Counted from the stretch's first letter, positions 46,592 to 56,653 are shown. The stretch: DNA of 64,000 nt from Treponema phagedenis (GCF_008153345.1 NZ_CP042818.1:558001-622000); one strand, 5' to 3'. The notes: generated from the letters alone by a model not told the origin. Numbers and translations: made by a program.

Positions 46592-47782
46592 ATGAAAATT
46601 TTAGTTATTAACTGCGGCAGCTCTTCGCTGAAATATCAGTTGATTGATATGTCAAACGAAAGCATTTTAGTAAAAGGTCTTGCGGAACGGATTGGCATTG
46701 ATGGCTCCCGCCTTAAGCATGAAAAAAAAGGAATGGATGCGGTTGTTATTGAAAAGCCGATGCCGGATCACACAACGGCGGTAAAACTTGTACTTGATGC
46801 GCTGGTTGATAAAAATCACGGAGTCATACAATCCATGGATGAGATTGCGGCGGTGGGACATCGAGTTGTACACGGCGGCGATAAATTCAAAGAGCCGGCA
46901 ATTATTAATGATGCAGTTATGAAGGATATTCGCGCCTGTATTCCGCTTGGCCCGCTTCATAACCCCGCAAATATTATGGGCATTGAAGCATGTATGAAGC
47001 TTATGCCGAACACACCGATGGTTGCGGTATTTGATACTGCCTTCCATCAAACTCTTTCACCCGAAAATTATATGTATGCAATTCCGTATAAATATTATGA
47101 AAAACTTAAGATAAGAAAATACGGCTTTCACGGAATTTCACACCGCTTTGTTTCTCAAAGAGCTATAGAGATGTTGGGAAATAAGCCGAATTCAAAGATT
47201 ATAACCTGCCATCTTGGAAACGGTTCAAGCTTAGCTGCAGTAAAAGATGGAAAATGTATTGATACTTCGATGGGACTTACTCCTTTGGAAGGTTTAGTGA
47301 TGGGCACCAGATCCGGAGATTTAGACCCGGCGATTATCGGTTTTATTATGAATGAGGAAAAAATTTCTGCGGATCAGGTTAATAATATTTTGAATAAAGA
47401 ATCCGGTGTGCTTGGCATTTCAGGTGTCAGCAGTGATTTCCGCGATATTGATGTAGCGGCGGCCGAAGGAAATGAGCGCGCACAACTTGCGTTGAGCATG
47501 TTTGTTAATCAGGTAAGAAAATATATCGGCTCGTATATTGTACAGCTCGGCGGTATTGATGCCTTAGTGTTTACAGCCGGAATCGGCGAAAACGCCGCCG
47601 ATATCCGCGAAAAAGTTTGCACCGGCTTAGACTTTTTAGGACTTGAAATAGATCCGCAAAAAAACAACATCCGCGGCAAGGAAGCAGTGGTCAGCAAAGA
47701 TTCTTCGCCAAAAAAGATTTTTGTTATTCCCACCAACGAAGAACTGATGATTGCAAAAGATACCATGTTGCTGGTAAAGTAA
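46592..47782 (+). CDS. ackA: Acetate kinase
   Basis: Makes ATP from acetyl phosphate as the last step of acetate fermentation. 396 residues with all ASKHA-family marks: [83 protein letters not shown] and [13 protein letters not shown] 46592 has AGGAG upstream. pta is not adjacent. No terminator is visible; a set of hairpin repeat modules begins directly after the stop and may act as the transcript end. Confidence 0.97.
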   Translation: MKILVINCGSSSLKYQLIDMSNESILVKGLAERIGIDGSRLKHEKKGMDAVVIEKPMPDHTTAVKLVLDALVDKNHGVIQSMDEIAAVGHRVVHGGDKFKEPAIINDAVMKDIRACIPLGPLHNPANIMGIEACMKLMPNTPMVAVFDTAFHQTLSPENYMYAIPYKYYEKLKIRKYGFHGISHRFVSQRAIEMLGNKPNSKIITCHLGNGSSLAAVKDGKCIDTSMGLTPLEGLVMGTRSGDLDPAIIGFIMNEEKISADQVNNILNKESGVLGISGVSSDFRDIDVAAAEGNERAQLALSMFVNQVRKYIGSYIVQLGGIDALVFTAGIGENAADIREKVCTGLDFLGLEIDPQKNNIRGKEAVVSKDSSPKKIFVIPTNEELMIAKDTMLLVK

Positions 47783-47950
47783 AAACTAAACCACGAGTTT
47801 GAAAACTCCGAGTACGCTGTGGTAGTTTTCAAACTCAGTTCTGCTTGGAACCACCGCCGTCCATGGCGGTTCTGATTTTGCCGTCCTTGTCAAAACCAAA
47901 CCTGCGAGTTTTAAAAGCACTTGCAAAAGGTTGTGCTTGAAAGCTCAACT
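47783..47950 (-). repeat. Hairpin cassette without MITE ends
   Basis: CTAAACCACGAGTTTG, the alternative type II stem GAGTTTGAAAACT/AGTTTTCAAACTC, type III GAACCACCGCC gtccat GGCGGTTC, half of type I (TTTTGCCGTCCTTGTCAAAA), then GTTTTAAAAGCACTTGC. Terminal MITE sequences are not seen, so the modules can exist apart from the MITE or the ends were lost. Confidence 0.75.
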
Positions 47951-47964
47951 TACCAAAAGAACGG

Positions 47965-49326
47965 CTACATTAATGTAATATTCCGTATCATTTTATTATA
48001 CACTTTTTTAAACATAACAATGCTCATAAAAGCTGCCGCTAATTCCGCAATGGGGAATGCCGCCCATACAACGTCGATACTGAAGAGTTTTGAAAATATG
48101 TAGGCAAGCGGCAAAATGATTACCAGCTGCCGCATAATCGAAATATACAAGCTGTATCTTCCTATGCCGATTGCTTGGAACAGAGAAGACAAGGTAATAC
48201 CGATTGCAGCGAGCATAAAGGACAGCGAAATAATACGAAGTGCGGGCACTCCGATTTTGAGCATCTCTTCAGTTGCGGAAAACATACTCAATAATTGTTG
48301 CGGCATTACCCAGAATAAAAGCATCCCGATTGCGGTAATAATAACGGCAATAATCAAACCGTAACGCAAGGTTGTCATCATGCGCTGCCTTTTTTTTGCG
48401 CCGAAGTTGTATCCGAAAATAGGCATAATACCCTGCATTAAGCCGAACACCGGCATGTACACAAATGATTGCAGTTTAAAATATACGCCGAGCACGGCAA
48501 CTGCCGCTTCCGAAAGCGCGATTAAAATACCATTTAACATGGTAATTAACAATGAAGCAATAGATTGCATTATAATTGCCGGAAAGCCTACGGTGTAAAT
48601 TTCTTTTGCAACCGCAAAGCTCCATTTATATTTTTTCATGCTGATATGCACTTCGTGATCCTTCTTCCACAAAATATAAGAAGCAAACACAAGTGCAAAA
48701 AACTGACCGATTACGGTCGCTAAGGCAGCTCCCGCAACACCCATCTCGGGACAACCGAGTAAACCGAAAATCATAATCGGATCTAAAATAATATTGGTGA
48801 TTGCTCCGGTTAATTGAAACAGCATGGGATAAATCATATTGCCGGTAGCTTGTAGAATTTTTTCAAAATTGATTTGTAAAAAAACGGCAAAAGAGCAAAT
48901 ACATACAATCTGCAAATACACGGTTGCATTTTCGCTAATGTACGGATCATCGGTAAACGATGCTATAAAGTGCCTAACGCCGAATATGCCGATGAGTGCG
49001 AAAATTGCACTGTTTATTAAACCCAAATACACGCCGTGCGTTGCCGCGAGGTTGGCTTCTTCTTGGCGCTTTTCGCCCAAGCGGCGGGAGATTAAAGAGT
49101 TAAGTCCGATTGCAGTGCCCACAGACAGAGCCAGCACAAAAATTTGTATCGGAAAGGCAAGGCTTACCGCCGTTAAAGCTTTGCTGTTGTACCTTGCTAC
49201 GAATATACTGTCAACCACATTGTAAAGAGATTGAATCAGCATGGAAAACATTGCCGGTAAGGACATTTTTACGATAAGAGGTAATACGGGGGCGATGCCC
49301 ATTTTATTTTCTTTTACTTGTTCCAT
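47965..49326 (-). CDS. MATE family efflux transporter (MepA/DinF-like)
   Basis: A 453-residue, twelve-segment cation-coupled multidrug exporter. Family pattern: LIVKMSLPAMFSMLIQSLYN, VVDSIFVARYNSKALTAVSL, IGLNSLISRRLGEKRQEEAN, VFGLMQGIMPIFGYNFGAKK. I chose ATG 49326 (MEQVKENK) over TTG 49347. The Shine-Dalgarno is weak (AGGG). It reads toward ackA, and the two genes converge on hairpin repeats. Substrate unknown. Confidence 0.92.
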   Translation of the reverse strand: MEQVKENKMGIAPVLPLIVKMSLPAMFSMLIQSLYNVVDSIFVARYNSKALTAVSLAFPIQIFVLALSVGTAIGLNSLISRRLGEKRQEEANLAATHGVYLGLINSAIFALIGIFGVRHFIASFTDDPYISENATVYLQIVCICSFAVFLQINFEKILQATGNMIYPMLFQLTGAITNIILDPIMIFGLLGCPEMGVAGAALATVIGQFFALVFASYILWKKDHEVHISMKKYKWSFAVAKEIYTVGFPAIIMQSIASLLITMLNGILIALSEAAVAVLGVYFKLQSFVYMPVFGLMQGIMPIFGYNFGAKKRQRMMTTLRYGLIIAVIITAIGMLLFWVMPQQLLSMFSATEEMLKIGVPALRIISLSFMLAAIGITLSSLFQAIGIGRYSLYISIMRQLVIILPLAYIFSKLFSIDVVWAAFPIAELAAAFMSIVMFKKVYNKMIRNITLM

Positions 49327-49377
49327 ATACCCTATAACTTTTATCACTTTTGCGGATATTATGGAAGTGTTCTAAAA

Positions 49378-49800
49378 CTGTAAGCAGGGCTTGCGCATGA
49401 ATAAGGGGCGGCTGCCCCTTAGACCCTGCTTTGGTGTGCTGCGCACCACTTTGTTGGAGGTTTTGTAAAATTTATTCGCTTATGCTTCGCATGCAGGGCG
49501 TTACGGCACCCCTGCACCCCGCCGTTAGGAGGAAGAGGGCACACTTGTTCAGAGCAAGTTTTCCCTCTTCCTCCTAAGACCTCCATCTCCCTTTCAACGC
49601 TGCTTAGGGCTCTGCCCTAAGAACCCGTCTTGGTGGCCAATGGTTTGCAGTATCCGCCGTCGAGTAAATAGGTTTTCAGTTGTGGTGGGCACGTAATAGT
49701 GGATGTGTATTGTGGAAGTTTTCAGTAGCTGCTGCGCAGGGCTGTTCAGGCTTATGCTTCGCATTAAGGGGCGGCTGGCACTTTACCGCAGAGTATAAGC
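49378..49800. repeat. Hairpin-rich dispersed repeat, family 3 (long copy)
   Basis: Blocks in order: AGGGCTTGCGCATGAATAAG, palindrome AAGGGGCGGCTGCCCCTT, GGTGTGCTGCGCACCACTTT, GCTTATGCTTCGCATGCAGG, CCTGCACCCCGCCGTT, then a 15-bp stem TTAGGAGGAAGAGGG (49525-49539) / CCCTCTTCCTCCTAA (49563-49577) with a nested ACTTG/CAAGT hairpin, and CTTAGGGC/GCCCTAAG (49603-49621). A shorter version is at 25590-25735. No gene is seen. Confidence 0.65.
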
Positions 49801-49814
49801 GAGTAAGCTTTTGA

Positions 49815-49975
49815 TACTATGGTAAGTTTACTCACCGTTGCTAAATTCCAAACGATGTTTTAAAGCATCAACACAAAACGGTAAAATTGAAGCTTTAAAA
49901 CTCGTTGGCGAAGGTACAGTAAATTTTCAAAACTTCGCCGTTGCGCCGTGTCGGACTCTTTTAAAAAAAAGCGGT
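49815..49975 (+). repeat. Partial MITE-like repeat with modules
   Basis: GGTAAGTTTACTCACCGTTG, a type II-like pair (GTTTTAAAGC ... GCTTTAAAAC), a GGCGAAG/CTTCGCC pair and GTGTCGGACTCTTTTAAAAA. Neither end is preserved. Confidence 0.65.
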
Positions 49976-50041
49976 AGTTTTTTAACATGAGTTGGGTTAG
50001 GCGGGGTATTTTCCCATTTATCCGCAGTTTTAGTTTTTGCC

Positions 50042-50070
50042 TTGACAATCCCGTATCTTGTGTATATAAT
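50042..50070 (+). promoter_or_regulatory. Sigma70 promoter of nrdA
   Basis: Consensus TTGACA (50042-50047), 17-base spacer, consensus TATAAT (50065-50070), 91 bases before ATG 50161. Confidence 0.85.
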
Positions 50071-50088
50071 CGGAAAATCTTAAATAAC

Positions 50089-50104
50089 ACACAATATATA
50101 GCGT
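50089..50104 (+). promoter_or_regulatory. Candidate NrdR box in the nrdA leader
   Basis: ACACAATATATAGCGT closely fits the NrdR box ACACWATATATWGTGT. A weaker half-match, TTGTGTATATAATCGG, lies 31 bases upstream over the -10 box, the spacing usual for paired NrdR boxes. Sequence match only. Confidence 0.65.
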
Positions 50105-50130
50105 AATCCTAATGCGGGATTACGTTTTGT
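50102..50130 (+). terminator. Terminator-like hairpin in the nrdA leader (possible attenuator)
   Basis: CGTAATCC pairs with GGATTACG across TAATGCG and is followed by TTTTGTTTTGT, all between the promoter and the nrdA start. It abuts the NrdR-type box. A leader terminator would allow a second level of control. Confidence 0.55.
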
Positions 50131-50160
50131 TTTGTCTAGTATAAACAGAAAGGACGGAAA

Positions 50161-52698
50161 ATGGAAATTATAAAAAGAAACGGCGAGCGGCGCCCGTATG
50201 AGGCGGAGAAGATTGGGCGGGCGATTAGGGCGGCTTTTGACAGTGTGCCCGCTTCTCCGCATACGGATATCGGAAAAATTGTTGACAGTCTGACGATGGA
50301 GATTGAAGGCGATATTAAGGATTTAAGCAAAAACGGTAATCTTGTGCAGGTGGAAACTATTCAGGATTTGGTGGAAAAAACTCTGATAGAGCATAATTAT
50401 TATGCGGAAGTAAAGAATTTTATTTTATATCGGGTTGACCGAACTAAAAAACGGGACGCGCGGAAGACAATCGAACAGAGTTTTCCGACTATCGATGTTC
50501 GCAGTGTTTTGCTTGAAGTCCAAAATGATTTTACCGAAGATGAATACAATCTTAATCTCCTTTCGCATAAATTCCATTCGTTTAAAAAAAATGATATGAG
50601 TGAGCGGGAGTGTTTAAATTTGCTGATAAAAGCGGCGGTGGAGCTGACCGCACAGGAAGCGCCGCGCTGGGAGCTTATTGCATCTCGTCTTTTGATGTTA
50701 AGTTTTACGGAGGAGCTCTCCGTTGAATTGGAAAAGCGAAACATTCACTCTTTTTACGAAAAAATAAGTTATTTGGAAGAGAATGGTTTATACGGCGACT
50801 ATATCAGAAAGCATTATACAAAAGAAGAGCTTGAGACCGCTTTTTCGTATATTGATACTGAGCGGAATAAGCTGTTAACGTACAGCAGTTTGGATATGCT
50901 TTTGCGGCGTTATGTGATCAGGACGCGCGGGCATATTCCGCTTGAAACGCCGCAGGAAATGTTTTTAGGTATTGCGCTGCATTTGGCGATGCTTGAAAAA
51001 GAAAAGCGCATGTATTGGGTAAAGCAATTTTATGATATGTTGAGCAAGTTGCAAGTTACAATGGCAACGCCGACTATTTCCAATGCGCGTAAACCGTATC
51101 ATCAGCTTTCTTCCTGTTTTATCGATACCGTACCCGACTCGCTGGACGGGATTTACCGCAGTATAGATAATTTTGCAAAGATATCCAAATTCGGCGGCGG
51201 TATGGGCTTATACTTCGGAAAGGTGCGCGCAGTGGGTTCTCCGATACGGGGGTTTCAAGGTGCGGCAGGCGGTATTATCCGCTGGATTAAGCTTGCAAAC
51301 GATACGGCGGTTGCCGTTGACCAGCTTGGCGTTCGGCAGGGCTCTGTTGCGGTGTATTTGGATATTTGGCATAAAGATGTGCCCGAATTTTTGCAGCTGC
51401 GCACCAATAACGGCGATGACCGTATGAAAGCGCACGATGTGTTCCCTGCCATTTGTTACCCCGACCTTTTTTGGAAAACCGTCCGCGATGATATTAACGC
51501 TTCATGGTATTTGATGTGCCCGCATGAAATCCTTTCGGTAAAGGGGTATTCGCTTGAAGATTATTTCGGCGATGAGTGGGAAAAGCGATACAAGGATTGC
51601 GTGCAGGATTCGCGCATATCAAAACGGGAAATTCCGATAAAAGAGTTGGTGCGCCTCATTCTTAAATCTGCGGTGGAAACCGGCACTCCTTTTGCCTTTT
51701 ATCGAGACGCTGCAAACAAAACAAACCCGAACGGGCATAAGGGCATGATTTATTGCTCTAATCTTTGCACGGAAATTGCGCAAAATATGAGCCCGATACA
51801 ATCGCAAAGTCAGGAAATAAAAACAGTTGACGGCGAAACGGTTGTGGTAACCACCACCAAGCCCGGAGATTTTGTTGTTTGCAATTTAGCCTCGCTGGTA
51901 CTTGGAAATATCGAAGTTACCGACCGAAAAGAATTACAGCGGATTGTGTATTCGGTTGTGCGCGCTCTCGATAATGTAATTGATTTAAACTATTATCCGG
52001 TGCCCTATGCGAAAATTACCAACGGGCAATACCGCGCAATCGGGCTTGGCACCTCAGGTTATCACCACATGCTTGCAAAACAGAATATCGCTTGGGAGAG
52101 TGAAGAGCATTTACGCTTTGTCGACAAGGTATTTGAAGATATCAATTTTGCCGCGATTGAAGCGAGTATGCAAATTGCAAAAGAGAAGGGAAGCTATTTG
52201 TATTTTGAGGGCAGTGATTGGCAAACCGGTGCGTATTTTACCAAACGAAACTACACGTCCGAGCGCTGGCAAGCCTTGCAAAAAGAGGTGCAGACTTCCG
52301 GAATGCGCAACGGGTATTTACTTGCCATTGCGCCGACAAGCTCAACCTCCATTATTGCGGGAACCACCGCAGGCACCGACCCGGTTATGAAGCGCTACTT
52401 CCTTGAAGAAAAAAAAGGCGCCCTCATGCCGCGCGTAGCCCCCGCACTTTCGATGAAAACTTTTTGGTTATATAAAAATGCGCACCTTATTGCCCAAGAA
52501 TGGAGCATGCGCGCCGCAGGCGTCCGCCAACGCCATGTTGATCAGGCGCAATCGGTAAACTTATACATCACCACCGATTACACGTTCAAAAAAGTGCTCG
52601 GCTTATACCTGAAAGCTTGGGAAGAAGGCGTAAAATCCATCTACTACGTGCGCAGCCAATCCCTCGAAGTGGAAGAATGCGAAACCTGTAGCTCCTAA
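50161..52698 (+). CDS. nrdA: Ribonucleoside-diphosphate reductase, alpha subunit (class I)
   Basis: Reduces ribonucleotides for DNA synthesis and needs a radical-generating NrdB partner, not present in the window. 845 residues: N-terminal ATP cone (MEIIKRNGERRPYEAEKIGR), catalytic barrel with redox Cys in HQLSSCFIDTVPDSL, GGGMGLYFGKVRAVGSPIRG, the loop SNLCTEI (active Asn, Cys, Glu), partner Cys in DFVVCNLASLV, APTSSTSIIAGTT, and a C-terminal redox pair in ECETCSS. The ATP cone suggests dATP feedback. AGAAAGGA precedes ATG 50161. The promoter, NrdR-type box and leader hairpin just upstream suggest control by nucleotide supply. Confidence 0.95.
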   Translation: MEIIKRNGERRPYEAEKIGRAIRAAFDSVPASPHTDIGKIVDSLTMEIEGDIKDLSKNGNLVQVETIQDLVEKTLIEHNYYAEVKNFILYRVDRTKKRDARKTIEQSFPTIDVRSVLLEVQNDFTEDEYNLNLLSHKFHSFKKNDMSERECLNLLIKAAVELTAQEAPRWELIASRLLMLSFTEELSVELEKRNIHSFYEKISYLEENGLYGDYIRKHYTKEELETAFSYIDTERNKLLTYSSLDMLLRRYVIRTRGHIPLETPQEMFLGIALHLAMLEKEKRMYWVKQFYDMLSKLQVTMATPTISNARKPYHQLSSCFIDTVPDSLDGIYRSIDNFAKISKFGGGMGLYFGKVRAVGSPIRGFQGAAGGIIRWIKLANDTAVAVDQLGVRQGSVAVYLDIWHKDVPEFLQLRTNNGDDRMKAHDVFPAICYPDLFWKTVRDDINASWYLMCPHEILSVKGYSLEDYFGDEWEKRYKDCVQDSRISKREIPIKELVRLILKSAVETGTPFAFYRDAANKTNPNGHKGMIYCSNLCTEIAQNMSPIQSQSQEIKTVDGETVVVTTTKPGDFVVCNLASLVLGNIEVTDRKELQRIVYSVVRALDNVIDLNYYPVPYAKITNGQYRAIGLGTSGYHHMLAKQNIAWESEEHLRFVDKVFEDINFAAIEASMQIAKEKGSYLYFEGSDWQTGAYFTKRNYTSERWQALQKEVQTSGMRNGYLLAIAPTSSTSIIAGTTAGTDPVMKRYFLEEKKGALMPRVAPALSMKTFWLYKNAHLIAQEWSMRAAGVRQRHVDQAQSVNLYITTDYTFKKVLGLYLKAWEEGVKSIYYVRSQSLEVEECETCSS

Positions 52699-52737
52699 CC
52701 AAACCTACGAGTTTTAACGCTTCTATTATAAGAAGAG

Positions 52738-52905
52738 CTCGACACGGCGCACGGGCGAAACCTTGGAATTGCTACTATAACGTTTTTTTAATACGTCGAT
52801 TCGTTTTTTAATACATCTTACCAAAAACGTAAAAAATTTTATAAAAAAGAGTTCGACACGGCGCAACGGTGGGCAATTTACCATAGGAATGGCGAAGTCG
52901 GTAAG
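52738..52905 (-). repeat. MITE-like repeat, one end present
   Basis: One end reads TATAACGTTTTTTTAATACG and runs on through TTTTTTAATACATCTTACCA and the core GAGTTCGACACGGCGCAACG and GGTGGGCAATTTACCATAGG; the other end is missing. A fragment GGGCGAAACCTTGGAATTGC precedes it. Confidence 0.75.
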
Positions 52906-53014
52906 TAAAAAAGGCTTCCGCTTTTAAAACATCGCTGCTGCATGGAACCGTCGCCATGACGGCAGCGGATGTATAAAAACTAATTAAGGGAGCAAAAAGA
53001 CAGCGCGCTTATAC

Positions 53015-53053
53015 AAAAAAAGACAGCACCGAGAACTCGGGCTGTCTTTTTTA
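53015..53053. terminator. Bidirectional terminator between nrdA and the arc operon
   Basis: AAAAAAAGACAGC pairs with GCTGTCTTTTTT, with an inner CCGAG/CTCGG. It has A and T runs on both sides, and lies between the convergent nrdA and arc genes. Confidence 0.85.
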
Positions 53054-53088
53054 TTGCTTGCAATAAAACGCTTTGACGCTATTTACAC

Positions 53089-54538
53089 TTATTTAAAAAT
53101 GAGCATTGATGCGCTTAATATAACAATGTTTAAAAGCGCAATAATTATCATTGGTTTTGTTACAAACTTAACCCATGTCGTATAATCTACCTTGGACATT
53201 TGCAATCCGCCCATTACTACTCCCGAGGTCGGGGTAACAAGGTTTACAAGACCGCAACCGGCAGAGAAAATCATAATCATAATTTCAGGGCTTAAACCGA
53301 TTGCTGCTGCAAGGCCTCCCATTACCGGAATAGATACGGATGCCAGACCGGAAGTCGAAGGGATTAAGAACGATAAGAGCAAATAAAGAATATATGATCC
53401 GATTACAAAAATAATCGGATTTGTTCCCCTGAGCGCACTTGCCGCTCTATCAAGGATAAGTGCATCAATATGAGTTGACTGCATGAGAACAAACACTGCT
53501 CATGAAACTACAATAATAAGAACAACAGAAAGAATATCAGCGGCTCCTGCCATAAAGTTTTTTATAAGCTCTTTTTCATCCATTCCTGCAACGATTCCTA
53601 TAATAATTTCCATCACAAAGAACCACATAGCAATTTCTCCAAAGTACCAGTTACCGTAATCAGCACCGGTCAGGAACGATGACCATCCGTCAAATACATG
53701 CACCCCAAGATCGTTCCACGGAATTAAAGAGCCTATCATTACTATGAAAGTGATAGCAAAAATGATTAAAATTGTCTTATGCTTTCCGGTAAAATCAATC
53801 GTTTTGCTTTCGTCAAACTTAAACTCTTTTTCCATATTTTCTACTTCCTGTAATGAAAGCAGTGTGGAACCTTTATCGCGTTGAACTTTTTTGGCATATT
53901 TTACGACAACGATCATACAAACGATTACGGTTGAAATCCATAGGATAACGCCAACAGGCAATATTATCGATTGATTACTCGTTATATTATAGACTTGAGC
54001 GCATCGTTTGCAGCACCAATTGCGAACGGGTTTACCGTTGAGCCTAAAACACCCGCTCCTGCGCCTAAACAGATTGTACCGACTGCAACAAGCGAATCAA
54101 ATCCGGCAGCAACCATGGCGGCTGTTACAACGCCGTAAAAGGCAACGGTCTCTTCCGCCATTCCGTAGGTTGTTCCTCCAAGGGAGAACAGTGCCATCAG
54201 CGTTACAATTAAAAAGACTTCTTTTCCCTTTGAGTTTTTAACTAATCTTTGAATTCCCGCTTCCAAGGCACCGCTTGCCTGTACTATTCCCAGAAATCCG
54301 CCAAGAACCAATACAAATATCGAAATATCTATTGCATCAACAAAGCCATTGTATGGTGACATGAACAAGTTCGCAAATGATGAACGGGCAACCTCGCTCA
54401 CCGGTTTTTCGGCCCCTTTCGGCACTACCGGCGTAAACGTTTGACCATTCAGAATCCAAGAGATAATAAATATCACAAAAGTATGATAAATAAAATACTA
54501 AATGCGCTTAAGGATCTCCTTTTTGATTTCTTTCCCAT
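53089..54538 (-). pseudogene. YfcC/ArcD-type amino acid carrier, broken (last gene of arc operon)
   Basis: Pieces in three frames assemble to one YfcC-family (basic amino acid antiporter-like) membrane protein. It starts at ATG 54538 (GKKSKRRSLSAFSILFIILL), shifts frame near 54475 at TTTTG, and reads FVIFIISWILNGQTFTPVV and LGGFLGIVQASGALEAGIQR. A second shift lies near 53980 after NDALKSI, then LPVGVILWISTVIVCMIVVV. An in-frame TGA at 53497-53499 follows IIVVS, and the same frame then continues AVFVLMQSTHIDALILDRAA to the normal end. It would be the arginine/ornithine exchanger of the pathway. Two shifts and one nonsense codon imply loss of function, barring sequencing error. Confidence 0.85.
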
Positions 54539-54667
54539 AATTTTACTCCCATAAAAAGTTTGAAGGAATTATGCAATCCCTAAAAATCATGTGTTTTATA
54601 AAACAAAATATCTCAAAACACAGTTAATAAACGATCTTTTGCTACAAAAGCAAAACTCACTAACAAT

Positions 54668-54697
54668 AAACAAGCAGGCTTTTTAGCCTGCTTGTTT
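54668..54697 (-). terminator. Hairpin between arcC and the carrier
   Basis: AAACAAGCAGGCT and AGCCTGCTTGTTT form a perfect 13-bp stem with a four-base loop. It follows the arcC stop by 16 bases on the minus strand. The T run is short, so it may terminate partly or protect the arcABC message. Confidence 0.7.
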
Positions 54698-54712
54698 GTC
54701 ACTGTTTCCTTA

Positions 54713-55651
54713 TTATTTGGTAATAACGGTACCGGTATTTCCTTTGATTGCTTCCGCCGCTTTTTCAAGCGATGTAATAATCGCAACCGCATTTCCGCCG
54801 CTTTGTGCAACAAATCTTTGACATGCCTCAACTTTTGGAAGCATTGAACCTTTTGCAAAATGCCCTTCCTTAATATACTTGTCTATTTCAGCAAGATTTA
54901 ATTTTGAAAGGTTTTCCTGATTAGGTTTATTAAAGTTTATTGCCACTTTTTCAACAGCAGTCAAAATGATCAGCATATCCGCCTTAATATCAAGAGCAAG
55001 TTTTGCACTTGAAGCGTCTTTATCAATAACGGCGGGAACACCTTCAAGACCTTTATCGGTTTTAATAACCGGTATTCCTCCGCCGCCAACGGTAATTACA
55101 ACGTTCCCTGTTTTAACCACAGACTCAACCGTGTTAAGCTCCACGATTTCAACAGGCAAGGGAGATGCAACCACTCTTCTATAGCCTCTACCGGAATCTT
55201 CAACAAAGGTATAGCCTTTTTCCTTTGCAATTTTCTTTGATTCTTCTTCCGAATAGAATGAGCCGATCGGTTTTGTAGGATTTGAAAAAGCTTTATCGTT
55301 TTTATCAACTACTACCTGAGTCACAAGCGTTACACAGGTTTTATCAAGCTTTTGTTTTTTCAGCTCATTTCCTATTGCTTGCTGCAGGTGATATCCGATA
55401 TAGCCTTGACTCATCGCACCGCATTCGGGAAACGGCATTGCCGGAATCTTTTCGTTCTCATTTGCGGCTATTTCCATCGCAAGGTTAATCATTCCGACTT
55501 GCGGACCGTTTCCGTGCCCAATAATAATTTCATAGCCTTCTTTGACAAGATCGACTATTGCCTTAGCCGTATTTTTTACAAGCTCTAATTGCTCTTCGGG
55601 AGAATTACCGAGAGCATTGCCTCCGAGAGCAATTACAATTCTTTTACCCAT
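54713..55651 (-). CDS. arcC: Carbamate kinase
   Basis: Last enzyme of the arginine deiminase pathway: carbamoyl phosphate plus ADP gives ATP, CO2 and ammonia. 312 residues: RIVIALGGNALGNSPEEQ, IIGHGNGPQVGMINLAME, AMSQGYIGYHLQQAIGNELK, VVITVGGGGIPVI and KGSMLPKVEACQRFV, all typical of ArcC. It starts nine bases after the arcB stop, so the genes are one transcript. Confidence 0.95.
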   Translation of the reverse strand: MGKRIVIALGGNALGNSPEEQLELVKNTAKAIVDLVKEGYEIIIGHGNGPQVGMINLAMEIAANENEKIPAMPFPECGAMSQGYIGYHLQQAIGNELKKQKLDKTCVTLVTQVVVDKNDKAFSNPTKPIGSFYSEEESKKIAKEKGYTFVEDSGRGYRRVVASPLPVEIVELNTVESVVKTGNVVITVGGGGIPVIKTDKGLEGVPAVIDKDASSAKLALDIKADMLIILTAVEKVAINFNKPNQENLSKLNLAEIDKYIKEGHFAKGSMLPKVEACQRFVAQSGGNAVAIITSLEKAAEAIKGNTGTVITK

Positions 55652-55660
55652 AGAGACACC

Positions 55661-56653
55661 TTACTTGAGCGTTGCATACATAACCGCTTTAATAGTATGC
55701 ATCCGGTTTTCGGCTTCATCAAATACCTTCGATTGAGGGGATTCAAAAATTTCATCGGCAACTTCCATTTCGGTTACGTGAAATTTCTTTGCTATGTCAG
55801 CTCCGATAGTTGTATTGGTGTCGTGGAATGAAGGCAAACAGTGCAAGAAAATTGCATCCTCATGTGCCATTGCCATTACCTTTTTATCAACTCGATACGG
55901 CTCCAGAAGTTTAATTCTTTCCGTCCATACCTCATCCGGCTCGCCCATTGATACCCAAATATCGGTATAAAGGACATGGGCACCTTCGGCTCCCTTTTTG
56001 AGGTCATCAGTGAGGGTGATCGTGCATTTATTTTCTTTTGCGATTTCCTTGCACGTCTGAACAAGCTCGTCTTTCGGCATCAACTTTTTCGGACCGCAGG
56101 CGGTAAAGTTAATTCCCAGCTTAGAACATACAACCATCAATGAATTGGCAACATTGTTTCTTGCATCACCAAAGAAAGTAAGGTTTAAACCTTTTAAATA
56201 TCCGAAGTTTTCTTCAACCGTCATAATGTCCGCTAACATTTGCGTCGGGTGAAAATCATCGGTAAGTCCGTTCCAAACCGGCACTCCGGCTTTTGCGGCG
56301 ATTTCTTCCACAATTTCTTGTGAAAAACCTCGGTACTCAATACCGTCGTAGAATCTGCCAAGTACCCTTGCAGTATCTTCAATAGACTCTTTTTTGCCCA
56401 TTTGCGATGTTCCCGGCTCAAGATATGTTACATTCATCCCAAGATCATACGCACCGACTTCAAATGAACACCGAGTCCTTGTAGACGTTTTTTCAAATAA
56501 TAGAGCGATGTTTTTTCCCTCTAAATATCTGTGCGGGGTTCTTGTTCGTTTAAGATTTTTAAAATCTTTTGCCAAATCCAAGAGATATTTAATCTCATCT
56601 GTTGTAAAATCGAGTAGTTTTAAAAAACTTCTACCTTGTAAATTTATAGGCAT
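55661..56653 (-). CDS. arcB: Ornithine carbamoyltransferase (catabolic)
   Basis: Phosphorolysis of citrulline to ornithine and carbamoyl phosphate. 330 residues with the carbamoyl phosphate site [52 protein letters not shown] and the substrate Cys loop LHCLPSFHD. Its place between arcA and arcC marks it as the catabolic enzyme. It follows arcA by 22 bases, with GGAAGG before ATG 56653. Confidence 0.95.
   Translation of the reverse strand: MPINLQGRSFLKLLDFTTDEIKYLLDLAKDFKNLKRTRTPHRYLEGKNIALLFEKTSTRTRCSFEVGAYDLGMNVTYLEPGTSQMGKKESIEDTARVLGRFYDGIEYRGFSQEIVEEIAAKAGVPVWNGLTDDFHPTQMLADIMTVEENFGYLKGLNLTFFGDARNNVANSLMVVCSKLGINFTACGPKKLMPKDELVQTCKEIAKENKCTITLTDDLKKGAEGAHVLYTDIWVSMGEPDEVWTERIKLLEPYRVDKKVMAMAHEDAIFLHCLPSFHDTNTTIGADIAKKFHVTEMEVADEIFESPQSKVFDEAENRMHTIKAVMYATLK

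Noticed and set aside
53089-54538. Three separate small transporter genes
   Set aside because: The pieces line up as consecutive parts of one carrier with overlaps only at frame breaks and an in-frame TGA.
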